NCBI GenBank assembly: GCA_027013765.1
Contig: JALWGG010000217.1
Span: 1-8,251, forward strand
Reading direction: 5' to 3'
Length of the DNA: 8,251 nucleotides
Source: Acidilobaceae archaeon
GTDB taxonomy: Archaea; Thermoproteota; Thermoprotei_A; Sulfolobales; Acidilobaceae
How positions within the stretch are numbered: the first letter of the stretch is position 1; every line of letters starts with the position of its first letter. The notes under the pieces are model-generated. The model ran no database searches. It was given only the letters and a program-made list of their open reading frames with translations, and was not told the DNA's origin. Made by a program: the position numbers and the translations under genes. Below are positions 1-6,247 of the stretch, piece by piece.

Positions 1-2157
1 AGTGCCTGGAGTTCGCCAGGTCCCACGAGCTGCAGCTGCATGTCATCAGCTTTGGCACGGATGTTCTGGTCTCCGATGATACCGTGCCGGGCCTGGTGCT
101 ATCCACCAGGAGGCTCAAGGGCCTATGAGGTTGCAACCGGAGACTATATCCTCGTCATAGCGGCTAGCGGCGGCCACGTATATGACCTGGCCCCGAGGCA
201 CAGGGACGAGGACCTCCTACCCGGCCTGAGCGATAGGGTGGAGACGGGGCTCTTCGGTGTACTCCTAGCAGTATCGGGGGAGAGGGAGTACATACCAGTG
301 TATACTAGTATAAAGAGGTGCATGGACTGCGGCCACCAGTTCACCGACGACAGGGACACGTGCCCCATATGCGGGAGCACCAGGATAAGGGATTCGAGGA
401 GCATTATAGAGGACCTCAGGAGGCTTGCATGGGAGTCGGATATTGTATTGATAGGGACGGACCCAGACACTGAGGGCGAGAAGATAGGCTGGGATACAAG
501 CGTGCTACTGAAGCCCTATAGCAGGGCTATAATGAGGCTTGAATTCCACGAGGTAACTAGGAAGGCGATCCTGAAGGCTCTAAAGGAGCTCAGGAGCTTC
601 GACCAGAGGCTCGTGGATGCCCAGATAGTAAGGAGGGTGGAGGACAGGTGGATAGGCTTCACACTATCCCCCCTACTATGGTGCCACTTCTGGCCCAAGT
701 ACTACTGCCCGACGCTCATCGAGTATAGGAGCGGGTCTACGGGTAGATTCATCAAGAACGAGGTGGAGAGGTGCAGGACTAGGAGGTACTATTACAACCT
801 AAGCGCTGGGAGGGTCCAGACCCCAACCCTAGGCTGGATAGTTGAGAGGACTAGGGAGGCTAAGAAGAGGATAAACGCCTACAGGATCCACGTGGACGGC
901 GTCAAGATCTACGTTAGGGAGGACGACCTAGACCCGGAGGGTGCAAGGATGCTTGCATCAATAGTAAAGCAGGGCAGGAAGTCCATACTACACGCCGACA
1001 TAGAGGTGGCGGAGAGGAGGGTTGAGGACGCAAGACCGCCACCCCCATACTCTACCGACATGCTGATCGCCGATGCAAGCAGGTACCTCAGGATGGGGGC
1101 CCCCGAGACGATGAGGATCGCCCAGGACCTCTTCGAGTGGGGACTAATAACATACCATAGGACCGACTCCATAAGGGTCAGCGACAGGGGTATACAAGTC
1201 GCAAGACAATGGCTTGAGGACCAGTATAGGGAGTTGGCCAAGAGCCTATTCAGGCCGAGGACCTGGGGGGAGGGAGGGGCGCATGAGGCTATAAGGCCCA
1301 CCAGGCCCCTAGACGCTGAGACCCTAAGGCTACTAGTGGAGGAGGGGGCCATAGAGCTTGCAGGAGAGCTCACCCAGAGGCACATCAGGCTATATGACCT
1401 GATCTTTAGGAGATTCATAGCAAGCCAGATGAGGGAGGCGAGGGTTGAGAGGACCACCTACAGGATAAGGCTTACCGAGGCGTTGGTGGATGTAAGGTAT
1501 GAGGCCGTTACAAGGATCGGTGAGCCAGGCGATGAATCCAGCCGTGGATTCACACTTGTATGGCCATACCTGAGGGAGCAGCCCGGCCTAAGGGAGGCGA
1601 GGGATGTGGAGGTCGAGGTTGAGAGGTTCAAGGTATCGAAGGTGCAGCCCTATACTCAGGGAGACGTCATAGAGCTAATGAAGTCCCGGGGGATAGGGAG
1701 GCCGAGCACCTATGCAAAGATCCTTGACACATTGATCAAGAGGAGGTACATAACAAGGCCGCCAGCCTCTAAGGAGGATCTCGTCGTGTCAACCATACGC
1801 GGGGAACTAGTCTACAACTATCTAACCCGTGACGTGGTCCACGAGTCATGGGTTGAGTTGAGGTCCTGGGTGGATCCTGATAGTATATCAAGCATACCCC
1901 AGCTGGTCTCCGAGGAGAGGACCAGGACCCTTGAGAGGCTCATGCTTGAGATCGAGGAGGGGGCCAGGGATAGGAGGAGCGTCCTAGACATGATCTACAA
2001 CGAGATCAAGGGACTAGCACAGCCTATAAATGACACTATACACAATGTAACTAGAGGGGCGGGCGGTGCAGGCCCCCTCACGGCCTGCATAGAGAAGGCA
2101 TACGTGATCGTAGGGTCAGGTGGAAGCATTGAGCATGAAAATAGCAATACTTCATAG
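1..2157 (+). CDS. rgy: Reverse gyrase, topoisomerase IA half (5' end uncertain or partial)
   Basis: Reverse gyrase introduces positive supercoils and is the hallmark enzyme of hyperthermophiles; this is its topoisomerase IA module. Residue numbers count from the first ATG (40). Visible: YEVATGDY then GGHVYDL (29-50), the family's insert YIPVYTSIKRC, a zinc finger with Cys94, 97, 108 and 111, the Toprim acidic motif GTDPDTEGE (Asp141, Asp143, Glu145), SAGRVQTP (255-262), catalytic Tyr372 in LITYHRTDS, GGAHEAIRPT (412-421) and GIGRPSTYAKILDTLIKRR (551-569). The Toprim strand with the catalytic Glu (VESPxKA in the family) should lie just before residue 29 but is not seen. The frame is open to the left edge and none of the ATGs at 40, 61 and 76 has a ribosome binding site, so the gene probably continues upstream, is frameshifted, or is a split form. 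The last ~60 residues look unconserved and overlap the next gene. Family assignment is very secure; the start is not. Confidence 0.93.
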   Translation, partial: SAWSSPGPTSCSCMSSALARMFWSPMIPCRAWCYPPGGSRAYEVATGDYILVIAASGGHVYDLAPRHRDEDLLPGLSDRVETGLFGVLLAVSGEREYIPVYTSIKRCMDCGHQFTDDRDTCPICGSTRIRDSRSIIEDLRRLAWESDIVLIGTDPDTEGEKIGWDTSVLLKPYSRAIMRLEFHEVTRKAILKALKELRSFDQRLVDAQIVRRVEDRWIGFTLSPLLWCHFWPKYYCPTLIEYRSGSTGRFIKNEVERCRTRRYYYNLSAGRVQTPTLGWIVERTREAKKRINAYRIHVDGVKIYVREDDLDPEGARMLASIVKQGRKSILHADIEVAERRVEDARPPPPYSTDMLIADASRYLRMGAPETMRIAQDLFEWGLITYHRTDSIRVSDRGIQVARQWLEDQYRELAKSLFRPRTWGEGGAHEAIRPTRPLDAETLRLLVEEGAIELAGELTQRHIRLYDLIFRRFIASQMREARVERTTYRIRLTEALVDVRYEAVTRIGEPGDESSRGFTLVWPYLREQPGLREARDVEVEVERFKVSKVQPYTQGDVIELMKSRGIGRPSTYAKILDTLIKRRYITRPPASKEDLVVSTIRGELVYNYLTRDVVHESWVELRSWVDPDSISSIPQLVSEERTRTLERLMLEIEEGARDRRSVLDMIYNEIKGLAQPINDTIHNVTRGAGGAGPLTACIEKAYVIVGSGGSIEHENSNTS
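3..128 (+). other. Competing coding-like frame at the left edge, ending in TGA
   Basis: Frame 3 is open from the window edge to TGA at 126-128 and reads like a natural archaeal protein: (C)LEFARSHELQLHVISFG, then TDVLVSDDTVPG, ending TRRLKGL. Its codons (ctg, gtc, atc, agg, gag) match the neighbouring genes. The topoisomerase frame over the same bases is rich in Cys, Trp and Pro, as in shadow frames. It may be the 3' end of an upstream gene overlapping the topoisomerase gene, or part of the same gene displaced by an indel near 100-125. I do not recognise the peptide. Confidence 0.4.
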
Positions 2158-3040
2158 CAGGGTCAAGATAGGCGCTAAGAGGGGAAACCTGAGGAGGATG
2201 AACCTACTAATAAAGAGTGTATTAAACAATAGGAGTGATGTAGACGTTGTAGTACTCCCCTCATACCCCATATCAGGGCCAGTAATAGGATACTACCCCC
2301 CGAACAGGATCAAGAACGCCGTGAAGCACCTGGCGGAGAGGATAAGCAATAAGGGGTCGGCAATCGGGCCAAGCATAGGCACACTACTGAAATGGAGCAC
2401 TGAGTATGGGATCCACATAATAGCAGGCCCCATAATAGAGAGGGCGGGCCCCAAGCTATACCTGGCAGCAATACACATATCCCCCATGGGGGGAGTAGAG
2501 GCGAAGTATAGGAAGATCTCCCTTACAAGGAGCGAGCGAGACGCGGGACTAAGCCCTGGAAAGAGCATTGAAGTATTCGAGGTCAAGGGCAAAGGCTCGG
2601 TGGGAATATTCATAGACGAGGACCTCGGCTATCCTGAGATCTTCAGGGCGATCCAGAGCAGGGAGGTAAATATAATCCTGGGCTTCATGCTCCCCTACGA
2701 TTCAAGCTACTTTAGAATGGTTAATGATGGAGAGACCGGGCTCCTAACAATGGATCTGGACAGCGTGCTTGAGTTCCTGGCGGTCAGGAGCAGGGAGACA
2801 GGCCTCCCTATAATACTCGTGGGGGGAGGAGTCGAGGGTGGTCATGGTGGGAATCATGGGAGCATAGCGTTCATGCCGACCATACCAGCGGAGCCCGATA
2901 TTGGAGTTGTCAGGGATAGGATCCTGGATTACAACAGGCTTGACTCCGACATGGTTATCGATATAGATACGGTCATGAGCAGGCCCAGGGCCCTGGATAG
3001 GCTGGTATTTGAGAGGGTGTTGAAGGAGCTCTGCAAGTGA
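2135..3040 (+). CDS. Nitrilase/carbon-nitrogen hydrolase superfamily protein, probable pseudoenzyme
   Basis: A 301-residue protein with the alpha-beta-beta-alpha fold signature of the carbon-nitrogen hydrolase family, from MKIAILHSRV. The catalytic Lys is present (KYRKISL, Lys127), followed by Glu134 and the SPG turn (140-142), and the nucleophile region GIFIDEDLGYPE (157-168) aligns with the family's GxxxCxDxRxPE. The nucleophile Cys is Asp161 here, and the first catalytic Glu (family FPE) is Ser43 in LPSYPISG. Two of three catalytic residues are therefore lost, so hydrolase activity is not expected; a binding or structural role is inferred. The start is ATG 2135, with AGGTGG at 2118-2123; a GTG at 2120 would add five residues. 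The gene overlaps the end of the topoisomerase gene by 23 bases, implying co-transcription and perhaps translational coupling. The fold call is confident; the role is unknown. Confidence 0.82.
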   Translation: MKIAILHSRVKIGAKRGNLRRMNLLIKSVLNNRSDVDVVVLPSYPISGPVIGYYPPNRIKNAVKHLAERISNKGSAIGPSIGTLLKWSTEYGIHIIAGPIIERAGPKLYLAAIHISPMGGVEAKYRKISLTRSERDAGLSPGKSIEVFEVKGKGSVGIFIDEDLGYPEIFRAIQSREVNIILGFMLPYDSSYFRMVNDGETGLLTMDLDSVLEFLAVRSRETGLPIILVGGGVEGGHGGNHGSIAFMPTIPAEPDIGVVRDRILDYNRLDSDMVIDIDTVMSRPRALDRLVFERVLKELCK

Positions 3041-3090
3041 TCCTGCATCGCGGCTCGTGTCTCCGGGTTAATTGTTTGGTAATCGGGATA

Positions 3091-3107
3091 CTTTAACAGT
3101 GTTAAAG
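3091..3107. promoter_or_regulatory. Perfect 17-bp palindrome, candidate operator
   Basis: CTTTAACA-G-TGTTAAAG is a perfect inverted repeat with 8-bp arms around one base. Its right arm runs into the TATA box of the next gene and covers the position of the TFB recognition element. A dimeric regulator bound here would block TBP/TFB. The next gene encodes an AbrB-domain protein, so autoregulation is one possibility (inference). Confidence 0.55.
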
Positions 3108-3114
3108 ATATATA
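3105..3114 (+). promoter_or_regulatory. Archaeal promoter (BRE/TATA) of the AbrB-PhoU gene
   Basis: AAGATATATAT is a strong TATA-box candidate preceded by purine-rich GTTAAAG, which fits a TFB recognition element. Transcription would start about 25 bases downstream, near 3135-3140. That leaves a short leader before the GTG starts at 3157 or 3166. Confidence 0.55.
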
Positions 3115-3156
3115 TTCTGGTGGATACAATATACTAGATAGACGAGAGGGTAAGGG

Positions 3157-4116
3157 GTGCTCAACGTGAGTCTAACAATATCCAAGAGGAGGATACAGAA
3201 GCTAGGCGGGTCAAGCCTCATAATAACGATACCAAAGAGCTGGGCCAAGAAGATCGGGTTAACTGTCGGGGACACAGTTATAATAGTCGACGAGGGGGAC
3301 CACCTAAAGATCCTGCCACCAGACACAAGCATAACACAAAAGGTCGGAATAGCAAGGATCAAGATATCAGGCTTCCTCAAGGAGGTGGATACAGCTAAGG
3401 TTGTAGACTGCTCCTACCAGAAGGGCTACACAAGGATAGAGCTACAACTATCATCAAACGGGAAATCTGATATCAGGGCAATAGCAGAAGAGCTGAAGGG
3501 GCATCCCAAGGTTAAGAGTATCAAGCTAATAGACCATGCAACGGCAGAGGTAGAGCTTGAACAGCTAGACAACGGGGATGTGACGATACTTTTGAAGAAG
3601 TTCAACACAAAGCTACAAGATATAATTGATATCGGTGAGGCCACGCTCTCAGGCTCCAAAAAGCTAGATGAGGCGGTCAGGGAGATCGAGGAGAGGGCGG
3701 ACGAGGCGTATAACATAGTAGACTCTATAACCAGGCTCTCATTCAGACAGGGCATAGTCATGTGCGAGTTCAAGGAGATAGACCCAACCATACTGGTGGC
3801 ACTAAAGATCGTGGCAAGACTACTGGAGAGGGCGGTAAAGAACCTGATAAACTTCCCAAGGGAGGAGAGCATTGAGGCCGTAAGGAGGATAAGGATCCTG
3901 ACCAGCGAGGCTATAGGAGGGATAGCAAGCGGGAGTGGGAGGAGGATAGCGAACTCACTCCAGGAGTGGGACAGGCTAAAGGAGGTAGTAGATAAGATAA
4001 GGATGATCGGGACACCAGAGGCGCAAAAGGTGGCCACATGCGTCGAGAGCCTAGGCATAGCCATGGAGACCCTGGCCTCCAAGGGCATATGCTCAGTAAT
4101 TGAAAACGGCTCCTAG
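3157..4116 (+). CDS. AbrB-type DNA-binding domain fused to PhoU-like domain; predicted phosphate-uptake regulator
   Basis: A 319-residue protein. Residues ~8-53 form a SpoVT/AbrB swapped-hairpin DNA-binding domain (RRIQKLGGSSLIITIPKSWA, then GLTVGDTVIIV). A linker region ~60-140 with alternating strands and helices follows. Residues ~145-312 are a PhoU-like helical bundle with acidic helices (LDEAVREIEERADEAYNIVD) of the kind that bind metal clusters in PhoU. Archaeal proteins of this architecture are annotated as phosphate-uptake regulators, but no Pst transporter is visible here, so the regulated target is unknown. Start choice: GTG 3157 has GAGGGT five bases upstream. GTG 3166 has GGGGTG (3154-3159) six bases upstream and is equally good; it would give 316 residues starting at the SLTIS strand. 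The gene has its own promoter with a palindrome at the TATA box, suggesting feedback control. The domain call is confident. Confidence 0.88.
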   Translation: MLNVSLTISKRRIQKLGGSSLIITIPKSWAKKIGLTVGDTVIIVDEGDHLKILPPDTSITQKVGIARIKISGFLKEVDTAKVVDCSYQKGYTRIELQLSSNGKSDIRAIAEELKGHPKVKSIKLIDHATAEVELEQLDNGDVTILLKKFNTKLQDIIDIGEATLSGSKKLDEAVREIEERADEAYNIVDSITRLSFRQGIVMCEFKEIDPTILVALKIVARLLERAVKNLINFPREESIEAVRRIRILTSEAIGGIASGSGRRIANSLQEWDRLKEVVDKIRMIGTPEAQKVATCVESLGIAMETLASKGICSVIENGS

Positions 4117-4124
4117 AATATAAA
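4117..4124 (+). promoter_or_regulatory. Possible TATA box for the downstream Cys-rich gene
   Basis: AATATAAA follows directly after the stop codon of the AbrB-PhoU gene. At the usual spacing transcription would start near 4145-4152, just before the TTG at 4161. The 44-base gap could equally be read through from the upstream gene. Confidence 0.35.
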
Positions 4125-4160
4125 CCCGGCCAGAGACAATACACGTCATGGTCATGCGGC

Positions 4161-4682
4161 TTGACATGCTGCAACGAGCTCTCAGGGTGCGTGTTGAAGA
4201 ATGTCAGGGCAGAGATAGACAGGCTCATAAACAGGGTCAGACGCGGCCAGTTGCTAATAGATATGAGGGAGCACGGCTACAAGTCGCACATGTGGCAGCT
4301 CCTCAAAAGGACGATGGCCACGCCCATAGCCAAGTGTATATGGGCTAATAGTGGGAACTGCGGCCTGGAGTGCCTTGAAGCCATATACTTTGCCGACCTA
4401 ACCGGGGGAGAGCACAGCTATATAGAGGGTCATGGGGGCAAGGACCTAGACCTCATACTATACACACCATGCAACATAGACAGGGAAAAGCTTGAGGACA
4501 CCCTAGAAAAGTGTATAGAAAACGTTGTAGACCTACTCCTCTCAGAAACCCTAGCAAGAAACCCTAAAACACTCCTAGGAATACCCAACATAATAGAAAT
4601 CCACATAGTCAGGGGCAAGAAGGACCTCCCATACTACAACATGATAAGATACAATAGCAGAACACTCACAAGAATCCTATAA
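4161..4682 (+). CDS. Uncharacterised Cys-rich archaeal protein, possible nucleotidyltransferase-like fold
   Basis: I do not recognise the family with certainty. The product is at most 173 residues with eight Cys (3, 4, 10, 59, 67, 71, 104, 118). The centre reads EGHGGKDLDLILYTPC (89-104), then a helix (REKLEDTLEKCIENVVDLLL) and a strand IIEIHIV (144-150). This order resembles minimal nucleotidyltransferases: a glycine pair, a DxD acid pair (Asp95, Asp97) on a strand, then a third acidic residue (Glu146) on a later strand. The canonical GS...DxD is altered to GG(K)DLD, so activity is open. The start is unclear. TTG 4161 lacks a ribosome binding site, and GTG 4191 gives MLKNVRAEIDRL, removing three Cys, with AGGGTG immediately before it. 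Codon use turns A-rich after ~4480. The gene lies 44 bases after the AbrB-PhoU gene and may be co-transcribed with it. It is a real gene on codon use and composition; the function is tentative. Confidence 0.7.
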   Translation: MTCCNELSGCVLKNVRAEIDRLINRVRRGQLLIDMREHGYKSHMWQLLKRTMATPIAKCIWANSGNCGLECLEAIYFADLTGGEHSYIEGHGGKDLDLILYTPCNIDREKLEDTLEKCIENVVDLLLSETLARNPKTLLGIPNIIEIHIVRGKKDLPYYNMIRYNSRTLTRIL

Positions 4683-4725
4683 CAGGGGAATCAGGTAGAA
4701 CAGACATACACAATACTATTACCAG

Positions 4726-4741
4726 TGCCGGGGTAACGGCA
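4726..4741. promoter_or_regulatory. GC-rich dyad upstream of the isomerase-like gene
   Basis: TGCCG-gggtaa-CGGCA is a 5-bp perfect inverted repeat, extendable by one G-T pair. It lies between the stop at 4682 and the TATA-like element at 4744-4749. It could be an operator next to the promoter or a 3'-end hairpin of the previous transcript; the sequence does not decide. Confidence 0.25.
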
Positions 4742-4743
4742 TC

Positions 4744-4749
4744 CTATAA
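4744..4749 (+). promoter_or_regulatory. Possible TATA box of the isomerase-like gene
   Basis: CTATAA in TCCTATAACAC lies 48 bases before the TTG start at 4792. Transcription would begin near 4770-4776, leaving a short leader that carries the GGGTGG ribosome binding site (4778-4783). No better TATA candidate is seen between 4683 and 4780. Confidence 0.35.
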
Positions 4750-4791
4750 CACTCCTCAAGAGAATACAGAATAATCAGGGTGGCATATGCA

Positions 4792-5998
4792 TTGAGTATT
4801 TGCATAGTAATAGCTGCCAGTGAGAGGCACGACCCAACCCACATAGCCAGGGTCATGAGGATAGCCGAAGAAGCCTCCAGAGGGCTAGATTCTAGGACGA
4901 TTATTGCCACGAGCCCAGAGGACCTACCACAGGGCTGCAAGGGACTCGCAGTTATACTAGCGACAGGGGGGACGGAGCATATCTTGCTAGAGGCTTATAA
5001 CACGCATAAGGCACCGATGACCGCTGTAGGCCTGCCAATGGCTAACAGTATTAGTAGCCTAGCCGAGGCGTCTCCACTCGTCAGGGATAGAGTCCACATA
5101 GCAGTCCTTCCCGGCCTTGGCAGGGACTCCGTGGGGACCCTTAGAGAAGCGTTATATGGACTTGCTGCAGCCTCTAAGGTCTATGGGTCCAGGATCCTAT
5201 TAATAGGAGAGCCTAGCCCATGGCTAGTACATGACCCAGCCCCGCTCCTAGAGAAGCTCTCAATAGAGCTAGTCAAGCTGGATCCAGAGGACTTCTCAGC
5301 CATGGTTGCAAAGGGGGGCTGGAGGGAGGCGGAGGAACTGCTTGCAAAGGCTGAGAGTGCAGACTATTCTCCCGGCGAGCCTGAGGGTAGCCTATCAGTG
5401 GCCAGGGGCGTATTCAAGGCGGCATACTCGATGGGTGCGGATGCAGTATCTCCTGCATGCATCAGATTCCTCCATTTAACAGGCTCCAATGCATGCCTAG
5501 CCCACGCACTACAGCATCTAGGAGGTGTAGTTGTAGGGTGTGAGGGCGACATTACAGCCACACTCAGCCTCCTACTAGCCAGCAAGGCCCAGGGTAGCCC
5601 GGCATGGCAAGCAAACATCGCGGGTGCATGGGAGGATAGACTCCTCCTAGCCCACTGCAGCGCGCCATTATCAATGGCTAGCAGGTTCAGGCTCAGAAGA
5701 CACTTCATAACGGGGGGGGAGTGTAACGGTAGAGGCAGTAATAAAATATGGAAGTGTAACGCTTCTACGCCTAGACCCCCAAGGGCGTGGAGCGGTAGTC
5801 CTGGAAGCGGAGGTCCTAGACCCCGAGCCTCGCCTTGAGATGCAGTGCGAGACGCAATTACTAGTCAAAGCTCCAGGCATCGAGCTAGTTGTAAGAGGGA
5901 TCGGTAACCACTATGCAGTCACTCGGGGAGGCCTAGGCTATAGGCTGAGAGCCGCGATAGAGTCTCTAGGCCTCACAAGCCTCTGGCCGCTCAAATAA
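4792..5998 (+). CDS. L-fucose/L-arabinose isomerase-like protein, interrupted by a frameshift at a G8 run
   Basis: This looks like the FucI/AraA-type sugar ketol-isomerase superfamily (Mn-dependent aldose-ketose isomerases). N-terminal strands and helices (SICIVIAASERHD..., LILATGGTEHILLE-like segment) lead to the active-site block VVVGCEGDITATLSLLL (Glu251), QANIAG (Asn275) and LLLAHCSAPLSM (His288). The family usually has Glu, Asp and His as metal ligands; Asn275 appears to replace the Asp. After FITGG the frame leaves family-like sequence and runs through a Pro/Ser/Arg tail to TGA 5836-5838 (348 residues). Dropping one G from the G8 at 5712-5719 restores SVTVEAVIKYGSVTLLRLD... in the next frame, to TAA 5996-5998, giving ~401 residues, a normal length. 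Start TTG 4792 has GGGTGG eight bases upstream; GTG 4780 is in frame but has no ribosome binding site. The gene lies before a sugar ABC operon but has its own promoter. Superfamily confident, substrate unknown. Confidence 0.75.
5712..5719 (+). other. G8 run at the frame break of the isomerase-like gene
   Basis: The first frame reads ACG GGG GGG GAG TGT. Removing one G gives ACG GGG GGG AGT GTA, which continues into the conserved C-terminal domain. The upstream extension of the second frame stops at TAA 5708-5710, so the two frames overlap by only a few codons here. Options are a sequencing or assembly indel, a real mutation, transcriptional slippage, or +1 ribosomal frameshifting. Confidence 0.8.
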
Positions 5999-6180
5999 TA
6001 TAAGCCGCATACTAGAGATGCCACTGCACTGAGCGGTGTAGCCCTTGTCTAGGAGAGGTATTGGGGGTTAAGCAGGGTGGTTAGGCGTTCGAACGATGTG
6101 GCTACCGGGAATCTAAGTGATATATAATAATTATAATATTTATTTTTTAACTATTGGTTTGGTATATGCATATTCACGGA
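5999..6180. other. Intergenic region: foldable GC-rich part then AT/T-rich part, no gene seen
   Basis: 6001-6115 is GC-rich and has no convincing ORF. It holds a 6-bp hairpin, CACTGC-ACTGA-GCGGTG (6022-6038, one G-T pair). It also has a distant pairing GCCAC (6020-6024) with GTGGC (6098-6102), mutually exclusive with part of that hairpin, and the palindrome CGTTCGAACG (6086-6095). 6118-6160 turns sharply AT-rich with T-runs (TTTATTTTTT, 6148-6157), suitable for an archaeal U-tract terminator or promoter. ATATGCATAT at 6164-6173 is a 10-bp palindrome. The first part may be a 3' UTR or small RNA, but no tRNA, C/D-box or other known RNA class fits. Confidence 0.4.
6148..6157 (+). terminator. Possible T-tract terminator after the isomerase-like gene
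   Basis: TTTATTTTTT lies ~150 bases after the stop at 5998, within an AT-rich stretch. Archaeal RNA polymerase stops at U-tracts without needing a hairpin. The same stretch could belong to the promoter of the ABC transporter gene, so the call is weak. Confidence 0.3.
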
Positions 6181-6214
6181 AAAGAATATAGTCGATGCTT
6201 GTAATAGCATAGAC
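6181..6214 (+). promoter_or_regulatory. Probable promoter and imperfect operator dyad of the sugar ABC operon
   Basis: AAAGAATATA (6181-6190) fits a BRE plus TATA pair. Directly after it lies the imperfect inverted repeat GTCGATGCT-TGTAAT-AGCATAGAC (6191-6214; 8 of 9 arm positions pair). If the TATA call is right, the dyad spans the DNA between TATA and the start site, a classic repressor position. Sugar-responsive TrmB-type regulators act this way in archaea; which regulator acts here is unknown. Confidence 0.4.
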
Positions 6215-6247
6215 TGATTAACACGTAGGAGACGGGTGGGAGACCCT

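Noticed and set aside
1265..1279. G-rich run that might form a G-quadruplex
   Set aside because: It has only three separate G-tracts of three or more, and it encodes the conserved WGEGGAHEAIRPT motif of topoisomerase IA.
909..1457. Long open frame on the minus strand inside the topoisomerase gene
   Set aside because: It is antisense to a conserved coding region, Ser/Leu-rich and resembles no family; such frames arise from the codon bias of the real gene.
3426..4088. 220-codon open frame on the minus strand inside the AbrB-PhoU gene
   Set aside because: Shadow of the real gene, Ser/Ile/Leu-rich, with no ribosome binding site or promoter.
4148..4348. Short + strand frame starting ATG 4148
   Set aside because: It overlaps the Cys-rich gene out of frame and has an Arg/Gln/His/Ala-rich composition typical of an off-frame reading.
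4544..4566. Direct repeat AGAAACCCTA twice with a 13-base period
   Set aside because: It lies within coding sequence (SETLARNPKT), has only two copies and is out of codon phase; chance is sufficient.
6081..6102. GTTCGAAC resembling a tRNA T-loop, with an 83-base pairing span 6020-6102
   Set aside because: No 7-bp acceptor stem, no matching D or anticodon arm, and the T-stem does not pair; not a tRNA.
6078..6128. 16-codon GTG frame in the intergenic region
   Set aside because: Very short, no recognisable product, and it ends in the AT-rich promoter-like region; not supportable as a gene.
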